Assembly (NCBI GenBank): GCA_013180625.2
Contig: SNVD02013250.1
Location: 186,001 to 250,000, forward strand
Reading direction: 5' to 3'
Source of the DNA: Boswellia sacra
Lineage: Eukaryota; Streptophyta; Magnoliopsida; Sapindales; Burseraceae
Length of the DNA: 64,000 bases
The notes under the pieces are model-generated. The model ran no database searches. It was not told where the DNA came from and saw only the letters and a program-made list of their open reading frames with translations. Shown one piece after another: positions 1 through 11,400 of this stretch (its first letter is position 1; each line of letters begins with the position of its first letter). Both the position numbers and the translations under genes were made by a program.

Positions 1-300
1 GCTTGTTCTTTCCCATTCGGATTTGACTACCTTAGTAGTAGATGAAAAGAAAACATGAAGACAGACATAGTAAAAACAACTTAAAATTGACGGTCAAAAT
101 ATTTACTGTGAAAGAGATTTCTCCACTAAGCCCTTTAATTTTCAAGAAGAGAGGCACCTGTATTACCAAGGACAACCATATGCTATGTATAGATGGTATC
201 TTCCAAATTCTGCTGGGAAAAGGGAAGTCGGATCTCTTGAAATAATGTTACGAAATGCAGAGGGAGTTCTGGCAAATGCACCAGATTCAAAAATCTCATC
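1..300 (-). pseudogene. Glutathionyl-hydroquinone reductase / GST-like gene fragment
   Basis: Read from 300 leftward, the minus strand gives DEIFESGAFART, then FPAEFGRYHLYIAYGCPW, then a stop where the family continues with the active-site segment. A shifted frame follows with LKIKGLSGEISFT near 85-135, and after an intron-like gap VKSEWERT at the window edge. This order matches the N-terminal thioredoxin-fold region of plant glutathionyl-hydroquinone reductases (ECM4/omega-like GSTs), including the CPW motif that holds the catalytic cysteine. The stop after CPW and the frame change show it is not functional. It lies inside CACTA element C3 and runs off the left edge. Upstream exons between 300 and 1,150 were not identified with confidence. 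Confidence 0.65.
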
Positions 301-1803
301 TATTGAAGACTGAGCCATTCAAATAGTCTGCTAAAGAATTCAAAGTGCAAAATCAGTACAATCACCAAGTTCACGATTACAGAAGGAACAATCCACCTCC
401 AAAAGAGTTTCCATTTACACATTATGTGTAACTCAGCTGAAAAGCAAAAAAATAGTCCAGCTGGGAACCACTGATAGCAACATATTAGAGATCTAGAAAA
501 CAATTTCATAAAATAGAGGAAGCCACTACCACAAGCTGAAATATGTGAGCGCTAATATTCACTAAGAGAAGGGGGCACATATTCTATATGTTGGTGACAA
601 CCAGTAAGCAGAATTAGGAAAAAGGGGCACATTCTCAGGGGATTTTTATTTTTTATTTTTAAATATGAATACCTACTATAGGAATAGAGTCAATAGACTT
701 CCCTTCTCCATTTCATGATTATTACAAACGCAAATTGAACAAACAGAGAACTCAACTCAACTAAACAACTCAGAGGCACATAACAAACAATTTATAGCCG
801 AACCCATCAAGTGAAAACAGAAAAAAGAAAGACTCATTGCAATGAGGTAATTACATCCAAATTTACTCATAAAAAGGGAAGCAAACTATATATGGTTGAA
901 CAAATGGATAAATCTCGAGAATTTATGAGGATTCTGACAAGTTAAATATTACAGCATGAAAAATTAACTCAAACAGAACCCACACCCATTAAAGATTTTG
1001 ACATAATACTGGTGAATAATGAGATTAGAAAGAAGCCCAGATAAGAGGAAATCTACCTTGCAAGGAAGTTGAAAGTGAGTTGCAGAGCTTCTTTTTGGGG
1101 TCAAAGGAAGAGTTGTGAATGTTTTGGGAAGTGAATACATCACAATTCAACCTACTGCACTTCAATCACCATTTCCCTTTTTCTGACTTCTACGATGGTA
1201 AATAGAAAGAGAGAGAGAAAAAGACACAGCTTGCCATGAATTTCAGTGAACCTAGCACGGAGATGAAAACTCCTTTCTACATGAAACACATACAATAAGA
1301 TGCCCCATAGTAGATGACAATATACAACACAAAATCAAGCCTCCAGGAAACCATACACGAAACATAGAAGTTTATCAACAAAAATGAAGAAATGAAAAAC
1401 TGAAAAAAAAAACCCACTTGCTCATTACTGTTACTACTCTTGACTTTGTGTTTCCAATACTAGAGAATCTAAGATCATTCGAAATGAAAACAGAGACAAA
1501 GACGAGTGACGATCGATGAAAACAAAAGCAGAAATGAAATAGGAAAGGTTGAAACTTGAATGCAGCTTCAGAACATTAGTCGAGCAGCTTCAACACCACC
1601 GTTTCAAAACTTGAGTGTAGCTTCAGAACCTTGGTCATGCAGCTTTAGAAGGATAAGAGCAAACAAAAGCAGGAAACCGAGATGGATGAGACAAGACAAA
1701 AGGGAAATTGACGAGCGGGAATGCAAAATCGGTAGAGAAACTTTTAGTGGGTAAGAGGGAAACTGAGATTAGGGTATCTGATTTGGGGATTTTCTAATGC
1801 CTT

Positions 1804-1892
1804 TATACGGCGGTTTCAGTAACCGCCTTAAAAATATTACCTGCATGACCTTATGTTGCGGTTTTTAAAAACCGCCGTAAACGGCCGTATTA
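1804..1892. repeat. Subterminal palindromic repeats of CACTA C3
   Basis: Two hairpin-forming units are visible: GGCGGTTTCAGTAACCGCC near 1,809 and GCGGTTTTTAAAAACCGC near 1,858, followed by more GGC/GCC runs. Subterminal repeats are the usual transposase-binding region of CACTA elements. These resemble the palindromes at 28,118-28,400. Confidence 0.6.
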
Positions 1893-1914
1893 TAAACCTA
1901 AGTTTCTTGTAGTC

Positions 1915-2680
1915 AAAGCATCATAATTCTTAATAATAATCTTTCCTTAAAGCATCGTCTGAATCCTCTTCTTATCTTAATTTTTTTCTAACATTTTCTA
2001 AATTTGTTAACACACTATAAATAACTAAATTTATGGCAAGGATCACTTTGTTATTTTTTTTTTCTTTTCATCAATAATAAACGGTGCCATTTCACTTCCT
2101 AAAACAATAGAAAAAATAATTCTTCTTGCGCAAGAGCTCTGACGTTCTGTCTCCTAAGTCTTCTTCCTGCGCCAACATTTGTAAACCTCTGTTTCTTGAA
2201 GAATAGTTTCCATAGTCACGGTTTACAGTCCTCCTAATCCGAGATAGTCCAGACCTCTTATATTCAGAAAGTCTCAAGTGTGGAATCCCTTCCGTCCTTT
2301 TGCCAGTAACAGGACACTTAGGTCCACTTCCTCTTTTCTTTGCGGTATGGTATAGAACTTTCCCACCTGAAGTTTTTACAACCCAGTGCTGTTTGGACTT
2401 GGAGGCGTAGCTGTGGCGCTTGCAGTATGTCAGATGAGCTTGGATGGGGAAGGAATGTTGGCCGATGTACAGAAACTGTGTTGCCTGACTTGTTAAGGTT
2501 TGTGGGCGTTATTGTGAACAAGGGATGAGGCTTGTGTCTGGGTGTGGAAAAAGGGGACGATGAGGAGAGGCATCATGGTGGACCGGCAAAGATTGGTGAT
2601 GCTCTTGGTTGTTCAAGGTAACAGATGAAGATGAAGGAGATAATAATAAAAAAATAAAATTGAAAATGATGACAGAAAGG
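1915..2680. other. Unassigned intergenic sequence
   Basis: No recognisable gene. Short open frames on both strands between 2,090 and 2,710 overlap each other, and none resembles a family I know. The 2,340-2,640 part is less AT-rich than its surroundings and could be a decayed gene or transposon piece. Confidence 0.4.
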
Positions 2681-3161
2681 TAAGGGTGGAAATCATTTAT
2701 ACGAACGAACACGACACGAATATCATATACGATTTATAAATAGATTAAATTTGTATTGAAGGTGTTTAATATGTCAATTTATTTAATGATACAAATAATT
2801 AAATATATTTTATCTATCTTTAATATGTAAGTGCATCCAATGATATAAATTATTACCTACTTATAACATATATATTATAAAATAAAAATTTTTATATTAT
2901 ATAATAAATTATGATGATTTTAATATTATTTTATACTAACAATGATTTATATTCTAAAAATAATTTTAATTGATTTAAATATATAAAATATAATATATTA
3001 TGTATAACTAGATTAAACAATTAAGTAAATTATGTGAATTAAATATGACACGATTATAACATGTGGATAACACGTTTAATAATCGTGTTGAATCCGTATT
3101 TCATATCTTAACATAAATAATTAAATAGATCGACACGATACGACATGAATCACATCCCTAT
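2681..3161. mobile_element. hAT-like non-autonomous element (MITE)
   Basis: The left end TAAGGGTGGAAATC is echoed in inverted orientation at the right end as ATCACATCCCTA, and both ends carry CGACACGA-type sequence (2,710-2,720 and 3,131-3,146). The interior is very AT-rich without a gene. Flanks CAGAAAGG and AGAAAAGG could be a decayed 8-bp target-site duplication. The terminus style fits hAT MITEs, but the imperfect flanks keep this tentative. Confidence 0.45.
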
Positions 3162-4195
3162 AGAAAAGGGTATCGTTTAAAGGTTTTGAGTTAAAAAAGA
3201 AAAAGAAAAAAAAAATCCTAACCCTCCGTTTAATAAAAAACCATGTGTCATTAGATTTGAGAAATGTTAGATAGGATGAGATAAGTAGAGAACCTCGATC
3301 CTTCTCTCTTCATCTTTTCTCTTGAACTTTTATCTCTTTATAGGTTACTCATTCTCCCACTACTATATTTCTCTGAACACCTAATCTAGAAATCAACCAT
3401 TTCTTCATTAGTTTCAATCAAAAAAAGTTTACGCCAAGGAAATGAAAAGAAATTGAAACATGGATCAACATTTATACACACACACACACACATATAAACT
3501 ATTAGATTTCATAAAATTAATGACATAAATCATCAAGTTCAATAACATAAATTTATATCAATAAATTATATTAAATTTTTTTTCTATATATATATATATA
3601 TATTCAATGTATACGGGCTGTGAGGTTTGCTGGGCCTAAGTTACATATTTTATACTGCTGTTATAATTTTTTCAGTGAATTTATTGTACCTCGACTTAAA
3701 TTATGTTAAACTATAAAATATCAATATTATACCTTTTTCAGGTATTTGATGACCTTATCCTTTATATAATCCATTCGATTAATATTATTGTTATAAAAAA
3801 AATTATATGAATTCTTAGTTTCAAATATTTGTCAAACGATTGATATTTATTAAATTATGTGGTCAATGATATTTTATTTGGCGTAATTATCTTAAGAGTT
3901 AAAAATGTATATCAGTAGAAGTTCATGAATTGAAATCAATTAAATTCTGCATTGACAACTTACCATTGAAAACTATAAAAATATGATGGATTTCAAGATT
4001 CCATTTAGGCTTTGTATGCAATACAGATATTTTTTATAGGCTTAGGTTATTGTAAAATTAAAATAATTTATAGATGTTCATGTTATCCCAATTTAATGGT
4101 AGAAAGAACTGATGAGTTGGTACGAAAAAAAGATTATCTTGTAACTTCTCTTTTATCAACCTTTGGATCTTATTTGATGAATACTAGTAAGATAA
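3162..4195. other. AT-rich intergenic sequence with microsatellites
   Basis: No gene seen. It contains an (AC)n run at about 3,476-3,492 and a (TA)n run at about 3,584-3,603. A 62-codon open frame at 4,012-4,200 has no recognisable similarity and ends at the edge of the next transposon. Confidence 0.5.
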
Positions 4196-4205
4196 TTTAA
4201 AAAAT

Positions 4206-5688
4206 GGGTTAATCACACAGACCCCTCCTAGGTTTTGACTTAATTTCGTCCATATTCACTGTTTATCACTTTTCATCATCATCGGGTACCCCTTCTGTCA
4301 GATTTTCCGTTAAATGACATTAGATTCTATCCAATATGAGTTATTTTAACTAAATACTCCTAACTGCAGATTCCATCCAATATGAAAATTTTTGTAGTTG
4401 GAAATCCATCCAATATGAGTTATTTTAACAAAATACTCCAAATTGCAAATTCCATCTAATATGAAAATTTTTGTTGTTGGAAATTAGTTGAAAGAAATGC
4501 AATCGAGCGACTTGAACCCAAGACTCCAAGCTATCACAAAGACTATCAACCACTGGACCAAACAACTTTTTCATGGTTAAAGGAACAAAAATATATTTAA
4601 ATAATAGAGCTTCTTATTGTAATAACTAAACATGCCCAACTCATATTTCATTTATGGTGAGTAGAGGAACCGTAAATTTATTAATTTATTTTTGTTTAAT
4701 TTTTATTTAATCTAAATGTATTAATTTATTTTTGTTTAATATTTATTTTAATCTATTTTTATTTTTACCTTAAGTTATTAATTCTTACTAATAAATTTAT
4801 TAATTTATTTTAAAAATTGATTAAAACTTATAATTAATTTTAATCAATTATAAATTGAATAAGAGGAACCATAAATTTATCAATTATTTTTATTTAATTT
4901 TCAATCTAAATTTATTAATTTATTTTTGTTTAATTTCTATTTTAATATAAATTTATTAATTTATTTTGTTTGATATTTATTTTAATATATTTTTATGTAT
5001 TAATTCTTATTAATAAATTTATTAATTTATTTTAATAAATTAATTAAAATTTATAATTAATTTTAATCAATTATAAATTGAATAAGAGGAATTATAGATT
5101 TATTAATTTATTTTATTAATTTTTATTTTAATCTATTTTAATTTATTAATTCTTATTAATAAATTTATTAAATTAAAAATTAATTAAAATGTATAAATGT
5201 ATAATTAATTTTAATCAATTATTCAATTTATAATTCATTAAGCATTAAGGGAACTTATGAAAAGTAAGAAAAGTTTTAACAAAAAAGATCTTTGGCCCAG
5301 TGGTCGGGAATCTTTGTGTGACACATAATGTTTATTATTTCTTCTAATACTGATTTTTTAATGAATTATCATGGGTTGAATACCCCCAGCTTTTGGCTTA
5401 ATTTCTTGCTTCTCCTTGTTGTTAACTCTACACATAACTATGTTATAGCTTAGTGGCGAGCGCACCATCTAAAAGATAGGAGGTCCTGAGTTCGAATGCC
5501 AACAATGTAAAATTTAGCTTATTTCATATATAATTGATTTTGCATAATCTATAGTTTAAACATATATTGTTGTTGACTTTAAACAAAAATCTGACGGAAG
5601 GGGTCTGCATGATGAATTTTGAAAAAATGAGGGATAGACTATGGACGAAATTAAGCCAAAACCAAGGGGAGGTCTCTATAATTAACCC
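4206..5688. mobile_element. Non-autonomous Mutator-like element (MULE-1)
   Basis: Inverted ends begin GGGTTAATCACACAGACC on the left and GGGTTAATTATAGAGACC on the complement of the right end. Similarity continues inward for about 100 bp, including shared CTTAATTTCGTCCATA and CCCCTTC(T/C)GTCAGA segments. A perfect 10-bp direct repeat TTTAAAAAAT flanks both sides (4,196-4,205 and 5,689-5,698). Long inverted repeats with a 9-10-bp duplication are the Mutator pattern. The 1,483-bp element has no transposase; inside are AT-rich tandem repeats and tRNA-like motifs. Confidence 0.75.
4650..5260. repeat. AT-rich tandem repeats inside MULE-1
   Basis: A block beginning with a variant of GAGGAACC(G/A)TAAATTTATT recurs near 4,664, 4,863 and 5,086 at roughly 200-225-bp spacing. 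Each copy is followed by TTAATTTATTTT-rich sequence and a TTTTAATCAATTATAAATTG segment. The copies are diverged and almost pure A+T. Confidence 0.6.
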
Positions 5689-5698
5689 TTTAAAAAAT

Positions 5699-6180
5699 TT
5701 AAGTGAATAATTTAATTTACATTAATTTAATCTTTTGAATAATATCATTATAATATGATCGAAAGTTGAAGAGATGAAGTAAACCATTGTCTTCTCTACT
5801 TATTCGTCTCTATAACTTATCACATCATCGTATCAAGAACAATTTAGCACATATCAATTAAACAATTGAATATATAGACTTGAATAAGGGGCGAGAGTTT
5901 CGGATTCATTATCCATAAACTCGCGTTAACATATTGAAATTAAGAATAAATAATAAGCTTATAAATTCATTCAAAAAAAAAAAATCATGTGTTGGGCATT
6001 AATGTAGTTTGTAATCACAGCTCACAACATTATACTTACTATCACAAACCTTAGGGGCATTTCACAACAACATAACACCAGGAAATAAAGCTTGTTGATA
6101 ATGAAAAATATTTATTTAATAATACATCTTTATACATTACCTTAAAATAAAAATAAATAAATAACAAATTAAATTCTACG
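5699..6180. other. Intergenic sequence with a local duplicate at 14.8 kb
   Basis: No gene seen. The part at about 5,955-6,040 (AATAAGCTT, then TCATGTGTTGGGCATTAAT) is similar to 14,798-14,880. This indicates an older local duplication involving the flank of the membrane-protein locus. Confidence 0.45.
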
Positions 6181-6204
6181 CTATTTATCATATTGATATT
6201 TCAA

Positions 6205-6310
6205 CCATCATGGATGGAATCTTATTTGGACACCCTTTTCTCTACGCGTACACTACTTTATCATGTTGATGATCAAACATCCTGGATGGGATATTTTTTG
6301 AACAAGATTC
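6205..6310. repeat. Two units of the CCATCATGGATGG minisatellite
   Basis: Two diverged units (AACCATCATGGATGGAATC and ATCCTGGATGGGATA), each followed by a TATTTG/TTTTTGAACA segment, sit just downstream of the damaged membrane-protein copy. They match the much longer array at 32,300-33,590 next to the intact copy. Confidence 0.65.
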
Positions 6311-6311
6311 C

Positions 6312-6804
6312 TCAACGCATACAGTGGCAGATGTTGCTCCTTGGAGCCGTTGATTTTGTCACGGGATTTTTTTGGTAAGCGCTCTCAATCTTCTGGCGAA
6401 GCAAATCACAGGATTCCTTAATAGAGTTGGCATGGTTATAGGCCACAACAGTAGACACAAAAGCCCATATGACGAAAATGGTATATGCAAGTGAGCGTGG
6501 GAGAAAGATCGAGACCAGTGAAACAGAAGCAACAGATCCTGTGATGATGGCAGCACTGCCAAAAAGTTGAGAGCCACCGGTTTTATCGGAGTTGCTTTCT
6601 TGAAAATGTCTGTACTTCATATCAGCTGTAAAAGCAAAGCAGTGGATGATTGTTGACAACAAAAATATCCACATTTCCGCTGGGTATGCATCGAAAGGAG
6701 ACTTAGTTATGCCCTGAACGCTCACTTGGAGGACACCAATAAGCAGTGGAATGAGGCATCCAAAAATGGTATGGTAAGGCAATGAGGAAAAGAAATCTTG
6801 AATC
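6312..6804 (-). pseudogene. Second exon of a duplicated small membrane-protein gene (copy A)
   Basis: This exon is open to its stop and closely matches exon 2 of the intact gene at 33,595-34,078. Shared blocks include PYHTIFG, GVLQVSVQGI, SLAYTIF and WAFVSTVVAYNHANSIKESC. A splice acceptor CTACAG precedes it at 6,805. The internal ATG of the intact copy (start of MPYHT) is TTG here, and the equivalent of exon 1 at about 13,280-13,330 has ATATCCCC instead of ATATGCCC, so the predicted start is lost. The intron holds a 5.4-kb Copia insertion and the promoter a solo LTR. No stop interrupts the exon, so the copy may be recent or expressed from another start, but a pseudogene is the simpler reading. 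Confidence 0.65.
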
Positions 6805-7663
6805 CTGTAGAACCATCAAAGTAGTTTACAATTTGCTTAATATTAATTGATGATCTTCTCCAACAGGGTGAAAATCAAATCCTGTATGTAATATATAACA
6901 AATGATCAGTTAAGCGATTAGTCTAACACCTAGCTAGGGTTAGCCTAGGCGTTAGATTAAGCCCAAAATGATCATCTCTTGAGGAATTATTTGAATACTA
7001 TACTAAAGAAACAAATTAATACTCGATCCCATGAACGGTGCTTTTATCCATGGATAACAACAGATCATGCATATGTAAGTTATACTTAAAACATGTACAC
7101 ATCACTAACTACCTCGTTTAAAAAAAAAATAGCATGCAACTTCGAAAAGTGCCTTTTTTTATATGTAACATATAATAAACAAACTAAACTATAGGGGAGT
7201 TCTTAGAAAACACCACCTCGCTTTGCTTTTGTATGTGATACTTAAATATTTAAACAAAAATGCAAATTACTGATAGTCTATATTGTTTTTGCTATGCTAG
7301 AACAATTGAAGAGAAGCAAAAAATGCAAATTACTGAAAGTCCATATTGGTATAAGTTGCAGTTTTTCCTTTTTAAATTCAAACACATATAAAGATAATCC
7401 CATTTGATGTTGTATTTCGAAAGTTAAGTCGAAAAAACACAAAACTTATTTTCTAAAAAGAACTTAAACCACTGGTACTGTGAGCAAAAACCAACTCATA
7501 ATGGGCTGGGTGGCCATGCCCCGTGCTTAAGCAGGATAACTCTCAGCACGTAACTCTGGGTTCCTGTTGCAGGCAAAGACGCAGGTATTTATTTACCTTT
7601 GCTTCTCCTTTTGCGCCTCAAATCAATTAAACAATAATTCGTTAAAGTTTGTAGGTATCTCAT
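6805..7663 (-). other. Intron of membrane-protein copy A (left part)
   Basis: No coding sequence. It is collinear with the intron of the intact copy (34,079-34,600 and 35,450-35,780), including GGCCATGCCC(C/G)GTGCTTA and GCAGGATAACTCTC near 7,511-7,541. It stops at the Copia-1 insertion. It lacks the ~850-bp partly GC-rich insert present in the intact copy. Confidence 0.6.
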
Positions 7664-8223
7664 TGTTGAGTTTTGGCTCATATGCACGTGGGAGAAATCC
7701 TACGTTGGTTAAGTAACAAAAATTTGGGTCTCATGTGGGCTTATAAAAAAAGCCATGTGAGAGATGTTTAATTATCCCAATTGAAATTCTTCTTCACCCC
7801 CCTATATTGTGTAAGGTCTCATATAAGACCTCATAGTTTAAGAGTCTTTCATTAAGGACCTTAAAGTTTGTAATATTTGTTTTTTTCCCTTTAATTTTGG
7901 GTATTTGTAGTATTATCCAATTGTTTGGATAATTACAGTTTAGCTCAACTATTTGGATAATTGCAGTTTGATCCAATAAGTTGGGGTATTTGTATTGTGA
8001 TAAAAAAGTTTGTAATTCTCTTTGAAGATAGTGGAAGTTTCTTCAGCGGTGCCTGAGGACGTAAGTAACAATACCGAATCTCGTTAAATCTTGGTGTTCT
8101 TTCTATTTCTGCATTGTTAGTTGATTAGTTGTCTCTTTAGTTACTATTATATTCAATTATCTGGCATAGTTTGTGGTTGTACATTTGGTTGTTTTGTTAG
8201 TATCGCTTTCGAATTCCGCAACA
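7664..8223 (+). repeat. 5' LTR of Copia-1
   Basis: It starts TGTTGAGTTTTGGCTCAT and ends GAATTCCGCAACA. A TATA-like CTTATAAAAAAAGCC lies near 7,740-7,754. It is the same length as the 3' LTR. Confidence 0.93.
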
Positions 8224-8225
8224 AT

Positions 8226-8238
8226 TGGTATCAAAGCC
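8226..8238 (+). other. Primer-binding site of Copia-1
   Basis: TGGTATCAAAGCC lies two bases after the 5' LTR. It differs at one position from the usual plant initiator-Met-tRNA primer site TGGTATCAGAGCC. Confidence 0.85.
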
Positions 8239-8495
8239 TAAGGTTTTGGGTAGTGAGTAGCTATTTCTTTGAAGCACTTACTGTTATTTTGGGCTGTTGA
8301 ATTTGGATTGCTAGTTATTGAATATAATAGTTTGTTGGAGCTTGGTTATTGGTGATTTGTGTATCAAGCGTATTTGTGAGAGGCAGTGATAGCATCATCA
8401 TCAACTGTACTGGAAAAGATAGTGACTGTGACAAATACAAAAATAGATGTTGAAAAATTGATGGTCGAAATAATTTCGGCTTATGGCAAAGTGAG

Positions 8496-11400
8496 GTGTT
8501 AGACGGGTTGTATCAGCAAGATTTAGATATTATTCTGGAAGAAAAGAAACCAGAAGATATCAGTGCAAGAGACTGGGACAAGCTGAATGTAAAAGCATGT
8601 GGGTTGATTCGTTCTTGTTTGTGTAGAGAACAGAAGTATCCATTCACAAAAGAGACATCTATAAGCAAACTATGGAAGGCATTATAAAACAAATATATGA
8701 AGAAAAGCAATGAGAATCGGCTGTATCTATTGAAGAGATTGTTCCGTCTTCAGTTGAAACCAGGTACGAGCATTAGTTCTCATATTGATGAGTTTAATAA
8801 GTTAATTGCTGATTTGTTAAACTTAGATGAAACCTTCAAAGATGAACGTAAGGCTATGCTATTGATTGGCTCACTTTCAGATGAATTACATCATTTGTGC
8901 ATTACCCTTATCTATGGGAAAGATAAACTGTCTTTTAAAGAAGTTTGTTCTACTTTGTTGAATTATGAAATTCGTAAGTAAGATAAAAGAGAACATAGGG
9001 ATGAGTCAGTAGATACATTGACAATGAGAGGGCGTAGTCAAAGTAGGAAACCAGGAAAAAGGGAAAAATCTTGATCGACGAAACCAGGAAAAAGGGAAAA
9101 TCTTGGTCGACGGGTAGATTAGGAAAAGATGAGTGTGCCTCTTGTCATGAGAAAGGGCATTGGAAGAAAGGAGAAAAACAAAGATAAGGGCAAGACTATT
9201 TCTGATGCATGCGTTGTTGAGAGTGAGGATGACAGTGATTCAGATATATGTCTAGTTGGTCATCCATCCACTTTTGGTTCTGATAAGTGAATTATGGATT
9301 CGGGTTGTACTTATCATACGTGTCCACATAGGGAATGGTTCTTTCAGTTTGAAGAGCTTGATGGTGGAATTATGTATATGGGCAATGATGATATTTGTCA
9401 TACTGCTGGGATAGGTTCGATCTGATTGAGGAATCATGATGGATTGACTAGAGTTCTAACGGATGTTCGGTATGTACCGAAGTTGAAGAAGAATATCATC
9501 TCTTTGGGAACCTTAAAATCTAAAGGCTATGCTATATCTATTCAAGATGGTATTCTGAGGGTCACTTCAGGCGCTCTTATGGTATTGAAAGGCACCAGGA
9601 GGAACAACTTGTATTACTATAATGGTAGTACGGTTATTGGATCAGCGGCTATGGTTTCTGATAATGATACAAATTCAAAGATCACTAGACTGTGGCATAT
9701 GCGTTTGGGACATGCAGGTGAGAAAGCCTTATTTAGTTTTGTGAAATGAGGCTTATTGAAAGGTGCAAAGACCTGCAAGCTGGATTTTTGTGAGCATTGT
9801 GTTCTGGGAAAGCAGAAGAGAGTGAAATTTGGCACCGCTATTTATAACACCAAGGGTATTCTTGATTATGCTCACTCAGATGTGTGGGGACCTACCAAAA
9901 CCGCATCGATGGGAGGTAGGCACTACTTTGTTACTTTTGTTGATGACTTTTCCAAAAGAACTTAAGTGTACTATTTGAAATCGAAAGATGATGTACTTAG
10001 TGCTTTCCTTAAGTGGAAAAAGATGATTGAGACACAAACTGGCAAGAAGATCAAGAATCTCAGAACAGACAATGGTGGTGAGTATTGTAGTGATCAATTT
10101 TTAAAATTGTGTCGAGATGAAGGTATTATACGTCATTTTATTATTAGAGGTACACCATAGTAAAATGGGGTGGCAGAACGTATGAACCGAATATTGCTAT
10201 AGAAAGTTCGGTGTATGTTGTCCAATGTTGGGTTCGGCAAAGAATTTTGGGCTGAGGTTGTGACTTATGCATGTCATCTCATTAATCGTCTACCTTCAGC
10301 TACTATTGGTCATAGAACTCCATTGGACGAATGGTCTGGACAACCTGTTTCTGATTATGATTCTTTACATATTTTTGGTTCTACTGTATATTATCATGCG
10401 AAAGAATCTAAGCTGGATCATAAAGCCAAGAAATCGATTTTCTTGGGGTTTGCTTTAGGAGTAAAAGTATATCTTCTTTGGTGTCCTAGTTCGAGGAAGA
10501 TTGTATCCAGCCGAGATGTGACATTTGATAAGTCTTCAATGTTGAAGAAATCAGAAAACCGAACAAAGGTGAATGGTAATCTACGGTAGGTGGAGCATAC
10601 TCCATAGCAGGTAGAGCATACTCAACAGCAGGTGGAGTTTGAAACGACAACATTAAACCTAGTTAGATCTGTTGAGATAGATGATGGTACTCCTATGACA
10701 AAGGAGGATTTGGGAGATGATGGAGAAGGTTCTACTTAGGAACCTCAACATCAACAAGAATCTATTACAGTTAATAGGCCAAGACGTGAGATTTGTAGAC
10801 CTGCTCGATTTGCTGATATGGTGGCCTATGCACTTCCCATTGTAGATGATGATGTTCCTTCCACTTATAAAGAGGCAGTCAGATGTTATGAAGTTGTTCA
10901 GTGGAAGATAGCTATGAGCGAATAGATGCAGCCTCTTTATAAGAATGAAACTTGGGAGCTAGCTCAACTACCGAAGGTTAAAAAGGCAATGGGGTACAAA
11001 TGGATATATGCAAAGAAAGATGGATATCCTGAGGGGAATGACGTCCGCTGCAAGGCAAGGTTGGTGGCTAAAGGCTACGCTCAGAAGAAAGGAATTGACT
11101 ACAATGAGGTATTTTCTACAGTTATGAAACATTCTTCCATTAGATTTCTGTTGGCCTTGGTAGCTTAGATGAGTATGGAACTAATTCAACTTGATGTAAA
11201 AACTGTATTTTTACATGGTCACTTGGAAGAGGAAATCTATATGACTTAGCTAGAGGGATTGAAAGTTGCTGGTAAGGAAAATTTGGTGTGCAAACTGAAA
11301 AGATCGCTTTATGGTTTGAAGCAATCTCCGAGAAAGTGGTATAAGCGATTTGATTGGTTTATGATGGGCTAGAGGTACATAAAAAGCAAATTTGATAATT

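Larger units (their letters stand above)
1..1914. mobile_element. Right end of a Pack-type CACTA element (element C3)
   Basis: The segment ends at 1,904-1,914 with TTCTTGTAGTC, one base off TTCTTGTAGTG, the inverse of the CACTACAAGAA terminus seen intact at 19,996. Just inside it are palindromic GGCGGTTT/AAACCGCC units, the same kind of subterminal repeat as in the 8.4-kb CACTA element at 19,996-28,415. The left end is outside the window. A GST-like gene fragment lies inside on the minus strand and no transposase is visible, so a non-autonomous gene-carrying element is inferred. The terminal G-to-C change suggests it is old or immobile. Confidence 0.6.

Noticed and set aside
2092..2712. A gene at 2.1-2.7 kb
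   Set aside because: Frames occur on both strands with stops and no splice model or recognisable motif; a decayed gene cannot be excluded but is not supported.
5441..5510. A true tRNA gene
   Set aside because: A- and B-box-like motifs are present, but acceptor and anticodon arms do not pair properly; kept only as a tRNA-like sequence in the findings.
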